From Candidatus Copromonas faecavium (nom. illeg.) (GTDB taxonomy: Bacteria > Bacillota > Clostridia > Lachnospirales > Lachnospiraceae): a stretch of DNA of 33,075 nt. A program made the position numbers and the translations under genes. How positions within the stretch are numbered: the stretch's first letter is position 1; every line of letters starts with the position of its first letter. The stretch is from positions 1 to 33,075 of the forward strand of contig DVGC01000053.1 in assembly GCA_018712915.1 (NCBI GenBank), read 5' to 3'. The notes under the pieces were generated by a model that saw only the letters and a program-made list of their open reading frames with translations, made no database searches and was not told where the DNA came from. Positions 14,337-23,062 of this stretch are shown piece after piece.

Positions 14337-15997
14337 TTTTGCTGGTGGGCGGAGCCTATCAGGGAAAGAGGGCTGCGGCAGAACAACTGCTGAGGAAAAC
14401 AACGGGAAGATACGGACGGGAAATGACGGCTGCAGATGGTTATAAGGACAGCTTTGAAATGGCTTTCAGGACACAGCTGGTGGTAAATCTTCATGAGTTT
14501 ATCCGGCGGCTTCTGGAGCAGGGGGAAGAAGAAGCTGCGGAGCGGACAGAAAGGTTTGTCCGAAGGCTAATGAAGGAAAATCCGGAGGCGATTGTGACCT
14601 GTAATGAACTGGGCTGCGGAATTGTTCCCATGGACGGCAGAGACCGGCTTCTGAGAGAATTGACCGGAGGAGCGCTGCAGATTCTGGCAGGAGAAGCCGA
14701 GACGGTGTACCGGGTTTCCTGCGGGCTTTTGCAGGAGCTGAAGGAGAATGAACAGGAGAACGGACAGGCGGCAGGACAGGAGAAAAGTCCGGGGCGGGCA
14801 GCAGAAGGCAGGAAAACTGCGGCGGCGGAGAATGCTGCCGGGAGGGAGATAACAGGACGAAGCAGGCAAAACCGGGATGCTCATGGCGGAGATATTTACG
14901 GAGATCGAAAGGTCCGTCTTGATTTTTCCATCAATGTAAATCCGCTGGGAATGCCGGAGAACGTATGCCAGGCGGCAAAGGACAGCATCGAACACTGCGC
15001 TTCTTATCCGGATGTGGCCTGCCGCAGGCTCAGAAAGGCAGTCTGTGCCTGGTATCAGGTTCCTGAAACACAGGCGATTTTCGGAAACGGGGCTGCAGAA
15101 CTGATCGATCTGCTGGTCCAGGCGGTTCGTCCTAAAAAGGCGTTGCTCCTGGCCCCGACTTTTTCTGAATATGAAGCTGCTCTTTTGAGAACAGGGACAG
15201 AGCTGTCGTTCTTTTTCCTGAAAGAAGAGGAAAACTTTGCTCTTTCGGCAGAGTCCTACCGGGAGGCCTTAAGGCAGACAGAGCCGGATATGGTTTTCCT
15301 GTGCAGCCCGTCCAATCCGGTTGGAAATGTGATCGACGGGCAGACAATGGAAGAAATTCTATGGGAGTGCCGGACGCACGGAATCATGGCTGTGGTGGAC
15401 GAATGTTTCCTTGATTTTCTGGAGGAACCGGACCGGAACAGCTGTCTGGCCTGTTGTGAGAAGGACCCGAACCTGTTCGTATTAAAGGCGCCGACCAAGG
15501 CCTTTGCCATGGCCGGACTGCGTCTGGGCTATGGATTTTCCTCCAACAGAGAGCTTCTGGAACGGATGGAATCCATGGGACAGCCATGGCGGGTTTCCAT
15601 TCCGGCCCAGGCGGCCGGGGAGGCCACGTTCTGGGCTGGCCGGGAGGATTTTCTTAAGCGGACCAGAGAGACAGTGGGGAAAGAACGGGAGCTTTTGCGC
15701 CAGGGACTGACGGAGATGGGATTTCATGTTTATGATTCCAGAGTCAATTTTCTGCTGTTTCATGATTTTGCAGGGCCGGAGGAATCCTGTCTTTCACCGT
15801 TCCTTCTTTCACATGGTATTTTGATCCGCTCCTGCGGCAACTATCGCGGACTTGATACAAATTTCTATCGGATATGTGTGAAAAATCATGGGGAAAATCA
15901 GGAGCTTTTGGAAATTCTTCGTGATTATCCACAGTTTTTGACGGCGGGAACGGGACAGATTCCCGAAAAGGAGAGAAAATTGGAGGAAAACCAATAA
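14333..15997 (+). CDS. Fusion of a degenerate CobU-like domain with a CobD-like (threonine-phosphate decarboxylase) PLP enzyme
   Basis: A 554-residue two-part protein. Residues 1-145 resemble CobU: GGAYQGKR at the P-loop position (the usual Ser or Thr after Lys is Arg) and TCNELGCGIVPMDGRDRLLRE, the conserved (T)NE.G.GIVP block. Residues about 145-200 are a low-complexity linker rich in Glu, Gly, Ala and Arg. The rest is a class I/II PLP enzyme close to CobD/HisC: DFSINVNPLG near the start, CSPSNPVGN, VVDECFLDF, and APTKAFAMAGLRLGYGFSS holding the PLP lysine. CobD makes (R)-1-amino-2-propanol phosphate for the nucleotide loop. It ends 190 bp before guaB and overlaps cobU by 4 bp. The first domain is probably not a full kinase. 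Confidence 0.82.
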   Translation: MILLVGGAYQGKRAAAEQLLRKTTGRYGREMTAADGYKDSFEMAFRTQLVVNLHEFIRRLLEQGEEEAAERTERFVRRLMKENPEAIVTCNELGCGIVPMDGRDRLLRELTGGALQILAGEAETVYRVSCGLLQELKENEQENGQAAGQEKSPGRAAEGRKTAAAENAAGREITGRSRQNRDAHGGDIYGDRKVRLDFSINVNPLGMPENVCQAAKDSIEHCASYPDVACRRLRKAVCAWYQVPETQAIFGNGAAELIDLLVQAVRPKKALLLAPTFSEYEAALLRTGTELSFFFLKEEENFALSAESYREALRQTEPDMVFLCSPSNPVGNVIDGQTMEEILWECRTHGIMAVVDECFLDFLEEPDRNSCLACCEKDPNLFVLKAPTKAFAMAGLRLGYGFSSNRELLERMESMGQPWRVSIPAQAAGEATFWAGREDFLKRTRETVGKERELLRQGLTEMGFHVYDSRVNFLLFHDFAGPEESCLSPFLLSHGILIRSCGNYRGLDTNFYRICVKNHGENQELLEILRDYPQFLTAGTGQIPEKERKLEENQ

Positions 15998-16039
15998 AAG
16001 ACAGGGGAAAACGATGGAAAAATTTGTCGGAATCCCATG

Positions 16040-16068
16040 TTGCAAATTGGTGCCAAAACTGCTATACT
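16040..16068 (+). promoter_or_regulatory. Sigma-A promoter of guaB
   Basis: TTGCAA (16040-16045), 17-bp spacer, TATACT (16063-16068). The transcript start would be near 16075, giving a leader of about 110 nt. Confidence 0.8.
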
Positions 16069-16088
16069 CGATGAAATAGCTGTATTCA

Positions 16089-16128
16089 GGGAGCGGACAC
16101 TCCCAAGGCCTGTGTGCATGGCACGCGG
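16089..16128 (+). promoter_or_regulatory. Two-hairpin guaB leader
   Basis: GGGAG (16089-16093) pairs with CTCCC (16100-16104) over a 6-nt loop. Then 16110-16117 pairs with 16121-16128 (CTGTGTGC with GCACGCGG, including two T-G wobbles) over a 3-nt loop. No T-run follows, so it is not a terminator. I do not recognise a known purine-sensing riboswitch. Confidence 0.4.
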
Positions 16129-16136
16129 CAGTTTAA

Positions 16137-17642
<1,506 letters not shown>

Positions 17643-17646
17643 GATT

Positions 17647-18558
17647 ATGGATAACTTTTTAAAGATGCTGTCGACTCAGGCAATCATGGTCGTCTATATG
17701 TGCATCGGCTATTACTGCAACCGGAAAGATATCATTGACAGGCGGACGCAGACAAAGATGACAGATTTTGTCCTCGGTGTGACGCTCCCCTGCATGGTAT
17801 TCCATTCCTTTAATATCCGGCTTACAAGGGAAGTCCTCATGGAGGCTTCCCTTTGCCTTGGGGTCGCTTTTTTTATCTGCTTTCTCGCATGGGCTGTGGG
17901 AAAGGTCATTTACAACAAATATCCGTTTGAGAAGAAGAGTATCCTTCAGTATGCAACACTGGTAAATAATTCCGCTTTCCTGGGACTTCCTATTGTGAAT
18001 TCGGTGCTGGGAGATGAGGCCATGCTTCTGGCTACAATCTTTATTATTCCAAACCGGATTTTTATGTGGACAGCGGGAATTTCGATTTTCACCAACTCCG
18101 GCGACAAAAGCGGAGCATTTAAAAAGGTCCTTATGAATCCGTGCATGATTGCGGTGTACCTGGGACTGATAAGGAGCTTTACCGGATTTCCCATTCCCGA
18201 TTTCCTGGACAGTGCCATTGACGGTCTTGGAAGTGCAACGACGCCGCTTTCCATGCTGCTCATCGGATGTATGATGACAGAACTGAAGTTCAGTGATATG
18301 AAAGACTGGAGTACCGTATATCTGGGCGCGGTCCGCCTGGTGTTTCTGCCTCTGGCAGCACTCGCTGTGATGACGGTTCTTGGTGCAGATGAGATGATGA
18401 CTGGCTGTGCCGTGATTCTGACAGCCATGCCGGCAGGAACCACGACGGCGCTTCTGGCGGAAAAATATGGGGCAGACGGCAAGTATGCGACCAAATGTCT
18501 TCTGACAAATATTTTATTTTCGATTATTACCATTCCGTGTATGATGCTGCTTGTATAA
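17647..18558 (+). CDS. AEC family permease (auxin efflux carrier type)
   Basis: A 303-residue membrane protein with about ten hydrophobic segments in two halves separated by a short loop near residues 150-160, the topology of the AEC (PF03547) family. Typical patterns are TLPCMVFHSF, NNSAFLGLPIVNSVLG and LLIGCMM, ending with AMPAGTTTALLAEKYG. Members export or import small organic acids or related metabolites; the substrate is unknown. It starts 4 nt after guaB without a clear ribosome-binding site, so translation may depend on coupling. A perfect 19-bp inverted repeat follows, shared with the convergent ABC gene. Confidence 0.88.
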   Translation: MDNFLKMLSTQAIMVVYMCIGYYCNRKDIIDRRTQTKMTDFVLGVTLPCMVFHSFNIRLTREVLMEASLCLGVAFFICFLAWAVGKVIYNKYPFEKKSILQYATLVNNSAFLGLPIVNSVLGDEAMLLATIFIIPNRIFMWTAGISIFTNSGDKSGAFKKVLMNPCMIAVYLGLIRSFTGFPIPDFLDSAIDGLGSATTPLSMLLIGCMMTELKFSDMKDWSTVYLGAVRLVFLPLAALAVMTVLGADEMMTGCAVILTAMPAGTTTALLAEKYGADGKYATKCLLTNILFSIITIPCMMLLV

Positions 18559-18681
18559 GGATGATATGGTCAGTATGGGAAGGATGCCGGAACCATGGAA
18601 ATTCTGGAATCATTTTCGTGTCTGAGAAATTCTCTGGTATGGCAGAGACAGGAATGGTATAAAAAGAGGGACGAAGTTTTG

Positions 18682-18730
18682 ACAGGCCGTCCCAGGCAGA
18701 GATTTTGATATTCTGCCTGGGACGGCCTGT
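18682..18730. terminator. Perfect 19-bp inverted repeat between convergent genes, probable bidirectional terminator
   Basis: 18682-18700 is the exact reverse complement of 18712-18730, with an 11-nt loop. It begins right after the minus-strand ABC stop codon (18735-18737) and lies 124 bp past the AEC stop. Neither side has a strong T-run, so termination is inferred from position and stem strength. Confidence 0.6.
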
Positions 18731-18734
18731 TATG

Positions 18735-20471
18735 TTACTCCAGTCCCTCAAACTGCATTTCGTAGTATTTTGCATAGATGCCGCCTTTTGCCAGCAGCTC
18801 TTTATGCGTGCCGCGCTCGGCAATGTTCTGGTCATCGATGACGATGATTTCATCGGCATTGCGGATGGTGGAAAGGCGGTGGGCGATGGTGATGGTGGTA
18901 CGATTCTTCGCCAGTTCTTCCAGGCTTTTCTGGATATGGCGTTCGCTTTCGTTATCGAGAGCGCTTGTCGCCTCATCCAGAATCAGAATCGGAGGATTCT
19001 TAAGGAATACCCGGGCGATGGAAATCCGCTGCTTCTGTCCGCCGGAAAGCCTTGCACCTCGCTCGCCGACAAAGGTGTCATAACCATCGGGCAGTTCCAT
19101 GATGAAATCATGGATGTTGGCTTTTTTTGCAGCTTCGATGATTTCCTCATCGGTGGCGCCTGGTTTTCCGTAGGCGATGTTTTCCCGTATGGTGCCGCCG
19201 AATAAGTAGACCTCCTGCTGGACGAGGCCGATGGAGCTGCGCAGCGTTTTTAAGGTTACTTTGCGCACATCCTGACCGTCAACGGTGACGGAGCCGCCGG
19301 TTACGTCATAAAACCGGGGCAGAAGGGAACAGATGGTTGTTTTTCCGCCTCCGGACGGTCCTACCAGAGCGACCGACTTTCCCGCAGGAATCTGAAAGGA
19401 AACATGACTTAATACTGGTTCCTCATCGTTATACCGGAAGCTGACATCGTTGTAGGCGATGGAGCCTTTGACGTCAGACAGATCCTTTGCATCGGGAGCA
19501 TCCACGATTTCCGGGGCTGTTTCCACTACGGAAAGGAAGCGTTTGAAACCGGAAATTCCCTTCTGAAGCATTTCCGTAAATTCAACCAGAATCTGAATCG
19601 GGCTGATGAAGATGCCGATATAAAGGGCATACATGGCCAGATCTCCGGGGAGCATTTCTCCTCTGGCAATGAGAAAGCCGCCGGCCACCAGAACGGTCAG
19701 GTACATAAGTCCCTGGAAAAAGACGGTTCCCGCATGGAAGCGGCCCATGGCTTTATAGTTGTTGTCTCTGGAGTGAACAAAGTTTTCGTTGCTGTGGCTG
19801 AATTTTTTCCGCTCCACATCCTCGTTGGCGAAGGACTGCACCACCCGGATTCCGGACAGTGTGTCCTGAAGTCTGGCGTTGATATCTCCGATTTTCCTCC
19901 GGTTATCCATAAAGGTTTCCTGCATGCTGCTGTTCTGGCTGAAGCAGAACCAGACCATCAGGGCCACCACCGCAGCCAGGCAGACGGCCAGTTTTCCGTT
20001 GATCAGAAACAGGAACACGAAGGAGCCGACAATTTTGATGGAACAGATAAACAGGTTTTCCGGTCCATGATGGGCAAATTCGGAAATTTCAAACAAGTCG
20101 GATACCAGTTTGCTCATCATCTGTCCGGTGTTATTTCTGTCATAATAGGAGAAAGACAGCCGCTCATAATGGTCGAACAAGTCTTTTCTCATGTCCCGCT
20201 CCATATGGGTTCCCATCAGATGGCCCTGATAGGTAACGTAATATTTGCAGGCAGTCTGAATCAGATAAAGAGCCAGAAGGACGAAGAACAGCGGAACAAG
20301 AATCCGGTAAATGGTTTCCGCGGTTCCGGTAAACCAGTCGTTGGCTGCCCGCCTTAAAATCTGCGGATAAATCAAATCCACCGCGCTGATCATTGCCGCA
20401 CAAATCAGATCCAGACAGAACACTTTTTTGTAAGGCTTATAATAGGCGGCAAATTTCTTTAGGACACTCAT
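18735..20471 (-). CDS. ABC transporter, fused permease and ATP-binding protein (exporter type)
   Basis: A 578-residue half-exporter: an N-terminal six-helix membrane domain (about residues 1-310) and a C-terminal nucleotide-binding domain with Walker A GPSGGGKTT near 365, Q-loop VQQEVYLF, signature LSGGQKQR near 475, Walker B ILILDEATSAL and H-loop IAHRLST. The domain order is that of MsbA/LmrA-like multidrug or lipid exporters, which work as dimers; with no partner half-transporter adjacent it is likely a homodimer. The start at 20471 is chosen because AGGGAGG lies just upstream on the minus strand; an ATG 18 bp further upstream would place that site inside the gene. The substrate is unknown. 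Confidence 0.92.
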   Translation of the reverse strand: MSVLKKFAAYYKPYKKVFCLDLICAAMISAVDLIYPQILRRAANDWFTGTAETIYRILVPLFFVLLALYLIQTACKYYVTYQGHLMGTHMERDMRKDLFDHYERLSFSYYDRNNTGQMMSKLVSDLFEISEFAHHGPENLFICSIKIVGSFVFLFLINGKLAVCLAAVVALMVWFCFSQNSSMQETFMDNRRKIGDINARLQDTLSGIRVVQSFANEDVERKKFSHSNENFVHSRDNNYKAMGRFHAGTVFFQGLMYLTVLVAGGFLIARGEMLPGDLAMYALYIGIFISPIQILVEFTEMLQKGISGFKRFLSVVETAPEIVDAPDAKDLSDVKGSIAYNDVSFRYNDEEPVLSHVSFQIPAGKSVALVGPSGGGKTTICSLLPRFYDVTGGSVTVDGQDVRKVTLKTLRSSIGLVQQEVYLFGGTIRENIAYGKPGATDEEIIEAAKKANIHDFIMELPDGYDTFVGERGARLSGGQKQRISIARVFLKNPPILILDEATSALDNESERHIQKSLEELAKNRTTITIAHRLSTIRNADEIIVIDDQNIAERGTHKELLAKGGIYAKYYEMQFEGLE

Positions 20472-20546
20472 AATTTCCTCCCTTCGCATGAAAACAAATA
20501 GAAAGCGCAGACCTAAATCAAAAACATAAGCTGCGCCGGTCTTTCC

Positions 20547-20555
20547 AGTATACCA
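20547..20555 (-). promoter_or_regulatory. Extended -10 promoter of the ABC exporter gene
   Basis: Read on the minus strand, TGG precedes TATACT. The leader to the start codon is about 70 nt and contains GCGCAG/CTGCGC arms (20505-20510 and 20531-20536) that can pair across a 20-nt loop. Confidence 0.5.
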
Positions 20556-20662
20556 TAATTTTCCTGACGAGTAAACGGACCATAGCCGAAAAATTGCCGC
20601 ACTTTCTCCCCGCCAACCCCATGAAATTTAAAACTTTCGTAACAACTATACAGGAAGGGTGT

Positions 20663-20987
20663 GGTATAATATCCGCAGAGCGGATATTATACCTGCGCAT
20701 TCCGATTTGTGCGCACACCGCACAAATTCGGGCGCATCAAGCATACCGTGGCCGGAGGCCATGGTATAATATTCGGGAGGCAATGAGCAGGGCAGTCTGC
20801 AGCAGGGATAGTTTTCCATCATGCTTGCATGAATGGAAAAATAGACCGGTTGTGGAATATCGTGCGAACGCACGCGAGCGAGATGAAGCGACGTGGAATC
20901 GGGCCCCCTGCGGGATAAAAATCGCTGCAGTTTGGCGAACGCTCTGTAAACAATACAGAGCTGCATTCGGGTGCGGATATTCCGCAC
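20663..20987. repeat. Cluster of palindromes, candidate MITE-like or structured non-coding element
   Basis: At least six inverted repeats lie within 325 bp: 20663-20676/20680-20693 (perfect 14 bp, contains TATAAT); 20694-20736 (interrupted stem with TTTGTGCG/CGCACAAA core); 20743-20753/20757-20767 (11 bp, one wobble, runs into another TATAAT); 20812-20819/20833-20840 enclosing CATGC/GCATG; 20861-20874 (CGTGCG-AA-CGCACG); 20941-20948/20954-20961; 20971-20977/20981-20987. GCGGATATT or its complement occurs in the first and the last, bracketing the block. TGGTATAATAT occurs twice exactly 100 bp apart as an extended -10. Frames are open on both strands here but lack ribosome-binding sites and domain signatures, so I regard the block as non-coding. 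The element class is inferred. Confidence 0.6.
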
Positions 20988-21085
20988 AACGGCAGAAAGG
21001 TTCTGTGAATAAGGAAAGAGAACATATGAAACCGGGAAATTTATCCCGGCAGCACAAAAAGAGAAAAGGAAGGCGGAAGAATCGG

Positions 21086-22141
21086 ATGAAATACACAAAA
21101 ACAGCCTGCGCCCTTTTGGCGGCAGTGATGATGGCGCAGAGTGGAATGACAGCACTGGCAGCGGAAACGGTATCGGGAACGGATGCAGATCGGGTTGGCC
21201 CCGGTTTTGAGACCGATATGGGAGCAGGCTCCGGAACGGAGACGGGAACCGAGTCCCAGCCGGCGGCTTATCCAATGGCCTGGGAACGGGTGAACGGTGT
21301 TTACATGGATAGCACGGGAACGCCCATTGAAGGAGCTCTCCTGCGGGGAATCAGCGTTTCCAAATGGCAGGCAAATATTGACTGGGGAAGAGTGGCTGCA
21401 GATGATGTATCCTTTGCTCTGATTCGTATGGGTTCTTTTGGATACGAAGGTGAATATACCATGGACGAGTATTATGATGTGAACATGCGCGAGGCCAAGG
21501 CCAACGGCATTCATACCACGCCATACGTATATTTGCAGACAAGAACCGTTGAAGAAGCGAGAGAAGCAGCCCGGTATGCGGTGCAGATGGCGGCTCCCTA
21601 TGAAATTTCCTATCCGCTGGCGGTGGACGTGGAATCCCAGTATCTCATGGATCTTTCGGTGCAGGAGCTGACAGATATCGTCAATGCTTTTTGCGAAGAG
21701 GTTGCTGCAGCAGGATATACGCCGATTGTATACAGTGATTACAATAAATTCACAACGGAGATGGATACTTCTCAGATTCCTTATGACATCTGGCTGGCCA
21801 GATACGGCGGAGACCATAATTATCCCAACCGGACCATGTGGCAGGCCACGGACCAGGGTCAGATTGACGGAATCAGCGGAAATGTCTGCCTGGAATTTGC
21901 GTTTCATGATTATGCGGCGTCCGCACAGAGCGGACAGACCGCTTTGACGCCGGGAGAATGGGCTCAGGAGAATGGCGTCTGGTACTTCTACCAGAATGGA
22001 AACCGGCTTACGGGGTGGATTTATCCGGACGGAAACTGGTATTACCTGGATCCGAACCAGGGCGGCGCCATGGTTTCCGGAACCTCCATGGTCATTGATG
22101 GAATTACTTACCAGTTTAACGGGAGCGGCGTCATGCAGTAA
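21086..22141 (+). CDS. GH25 lysozyme with C-terminal cell-wall-binding repeats
   Basis: A 351-residue exported muramidase. A signal peptide (MKYTKTACALLAAVMMAQSG, cleavage near TALAAE) is followed by a Thr/Gly/Glu-rich linker. The GH25 domain spans about residues 85-275: GISVSKWQANIDW (family start), YPLAVDVES with catalytic Asp181 and Glu183, and DIWLARYGG, then MWQATDQGQIDGISGNVCLEF. The C-terminus has aromatic repeats (GVWYFYQNGNRLTGW, NWYYLDPNQGGAM, ITYQFNGSG) of the CW_binding_1 type. GH25 enzymes cut the MurNAc-GlcNAc bond of peptidoglycan. The start at 21086 fits the signal peptide; ATG 21026, with AAGGA upstream, would add a 20-residue Lys/Arg-rich extension. The palindrome cluster ends 98 bp upstream. 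Confidence 0.9.
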   Translation: MKYTKTACALLAAVMMAQSGMTALAAETVSGTDADRVGPGFETDMGAGSGTETGTESQPAAYPMAWERVNGVYMDSTGTPIEGALLRGISVSKWQANIDWGRVAADDVSFALIRMGSFGYEGEYTMDEYYDVNMREAKANGIHTTPYVYLQTRTVEEAREAARYAVQMAAPYEISYPLAVDVESQYLMDLSVQELTDIVNAFCEEVAAAGYTPIVYSDYNKFTTEMDTSQIPYDIWLARYGGDHNYPNRTMWQATDQGQIDGISGNVCLEFAFHDYAASAQSGQTALTPGEWAQENGVWYFYQNGNRLTGWIYPDGNWYYLDPNQGGAMVSGTSMVIDGITYQFNGSGVMQ

Positions 22142-22169
22142 AAAGGATCTTTGGGCCAATCATGGATAT

Positions 22170-22204
22170 AAAAAACTGTCCTGGGTTATTCTTCCCAGGG
22201 CAGT
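22170..22204 (-). terminator. Terminator of the ProX gene with its stop codon in the loop
   Basis: 22194-22204 pairs with 22175-22185 (11 pairs, one wobble). On the minus strand the stem is followed by five T (22174-22170). The 8-nt loop 22186-22193 contains the TAA stop codon of the minus-strand gene. On the plus strand the same stem may end GH25 transcription. Confidence 0.82.
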
Positions 22205-22749
22205 TCTACGTAAATCGGCTCATGATGAACAGCAGGCAGGAATTTTTCCAGGATGTCTGCTGTTTTTATTTTCAGGCTGGACGTATTCATGCAGGGATGG
22301 CAGCCAAATTTCTCATCTTTTATCACATCGGTATCGATTAAAAGCTGCACATGGTTTTCCGGATCATTCATAAGTCCCAGGACGCTGACGGAACCGGGTG
22401 TAATATCCAGATATTCCTTCATATGAGCATCATCGGCAAAGGATAACCTGGCGGAGTTGATTTGCTTGGAAAGAAGCTTCGTCTTAAATTTCTTATGTCC
22501 AGGCATCAGAAGAAGATAAAATTTTGTTTTCTGAGCGTTGCATAAAAAAAGATTTTTGCAGATATGGATTCCCAGAAGCTTTTCCACTTCTTCACAGGCA
22601 TCAATGGTGGCGGTGGAATCATGATCCACTCTTGTATAGGGAATCTGCAGGGAGTCCAGAAGCTCATAGGTACGTACTTCCACGGGAAGACGGTTTTCCA
22701 GATGCTCCGGTCTTCCGGAATAGACGGTTTTATCGAGATGAAAATCCAT
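22186..22749 (-). CDS. ProX/YbaK-type prolyl-tRNA deacylase
   Basis: A 187-residue stand-alone editing domain related to YbaK/ProX, which hydrolyses mischarged Ala- or Cys-tRNA(Pro) in trans. Visible features are the start of the fold (VRTYELLDSLQIPYTRVDHDSTATIDACEEV), HICKNLFLCNAQKTKFYLLLMPGHKKF with the conserved Lys-Asn-Leu-Phe core, and GSVSVLGLMND followed by HPCMNTSSLKI near the C-terminus. The start at 22749 is chosen because AGAGGAA lies upstream on the minus strand; twelve more codons exist in frame but lack a site. It converges with the lysozyme gene, only 44 bp apart. Confidence 0.9.
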   Translation of the reverse strand: MDFHLDKTVYSGRPEHLENRLPVEVRTYELLDSLQIPYTRVDHDSTATIDACEEVEKLLGIHICKNLFLCNAQKTKFYLLLMPGHKKFKTKLLSKQINSARLSFADDAHMKEYLDITPGSVSVLGLMNDPENHVQLLIDTDVIKDEKFGCHPCMNTSSLKIKTADILEKFLPAVHHEPIYVELPWEE

Positions 22750-23062
22750 GGTTGTGTTCCTCTTTCTTTCGTGTCGGTGTATCAATAAAAAGGTCTTTTT
22801 ATCAGCTTTATGCCGGCTTCAGGACTGAAATTTGCCGGCCATGTTTCCCTGTGTCGGAAAGCAATCGCCGCATGGGACAGGGAAAACATGCGATTTTGCT
22901 GGCGGTTTCCGCAAAAAGACGCTATACTCTATTATAACAGCCAAAGGAAAAGAATCAAGAAGAACAGAAGGAAACATGAGAAATGAGAAAAAGCAGCCTG
23001 GAAACAGGATGGAATGAGATGCTATAGATAAAGCGGAAACGAAAGCAAAAAGAGGAGAATCA
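22750..23062. other. Divergent intergenic region with three hairpins
   Basis: It holds ATAAAAAG-GT-CTTTTTAT (22785-22802, perfect); GCCGGC (22812-22817) with GCCGGC (22834-22839) enclosing TTCAG/CTGAA; and 22840-22852 with 22877-22890, 13 pairs and one bulge. Possible plus-strand -10 elements are TATACT (about 22923) and TATTAT (about 22931). The hairpins lie upstream of both divergent genes, so they are leader or operator elements rather than terminators. No gene is seen. Confidence 0.5.

Noticed and set aside
20594-21085. N-terminal extension of the lysozyme frame through the palindrome cluster
   Set aside because: Would put about 160 Arg/Cys-rich residues before a normal signal peptide; no ribosome-binding site at the far start; the DNA is explained by palindromes.
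21041-22159. 372-codon minus-strand open frame opposite the GH25 lysozyme
   Set aside because: Shadow of a gene with catalytic motifs and signal peptide; His/Arg/Ser-rich, no domain.
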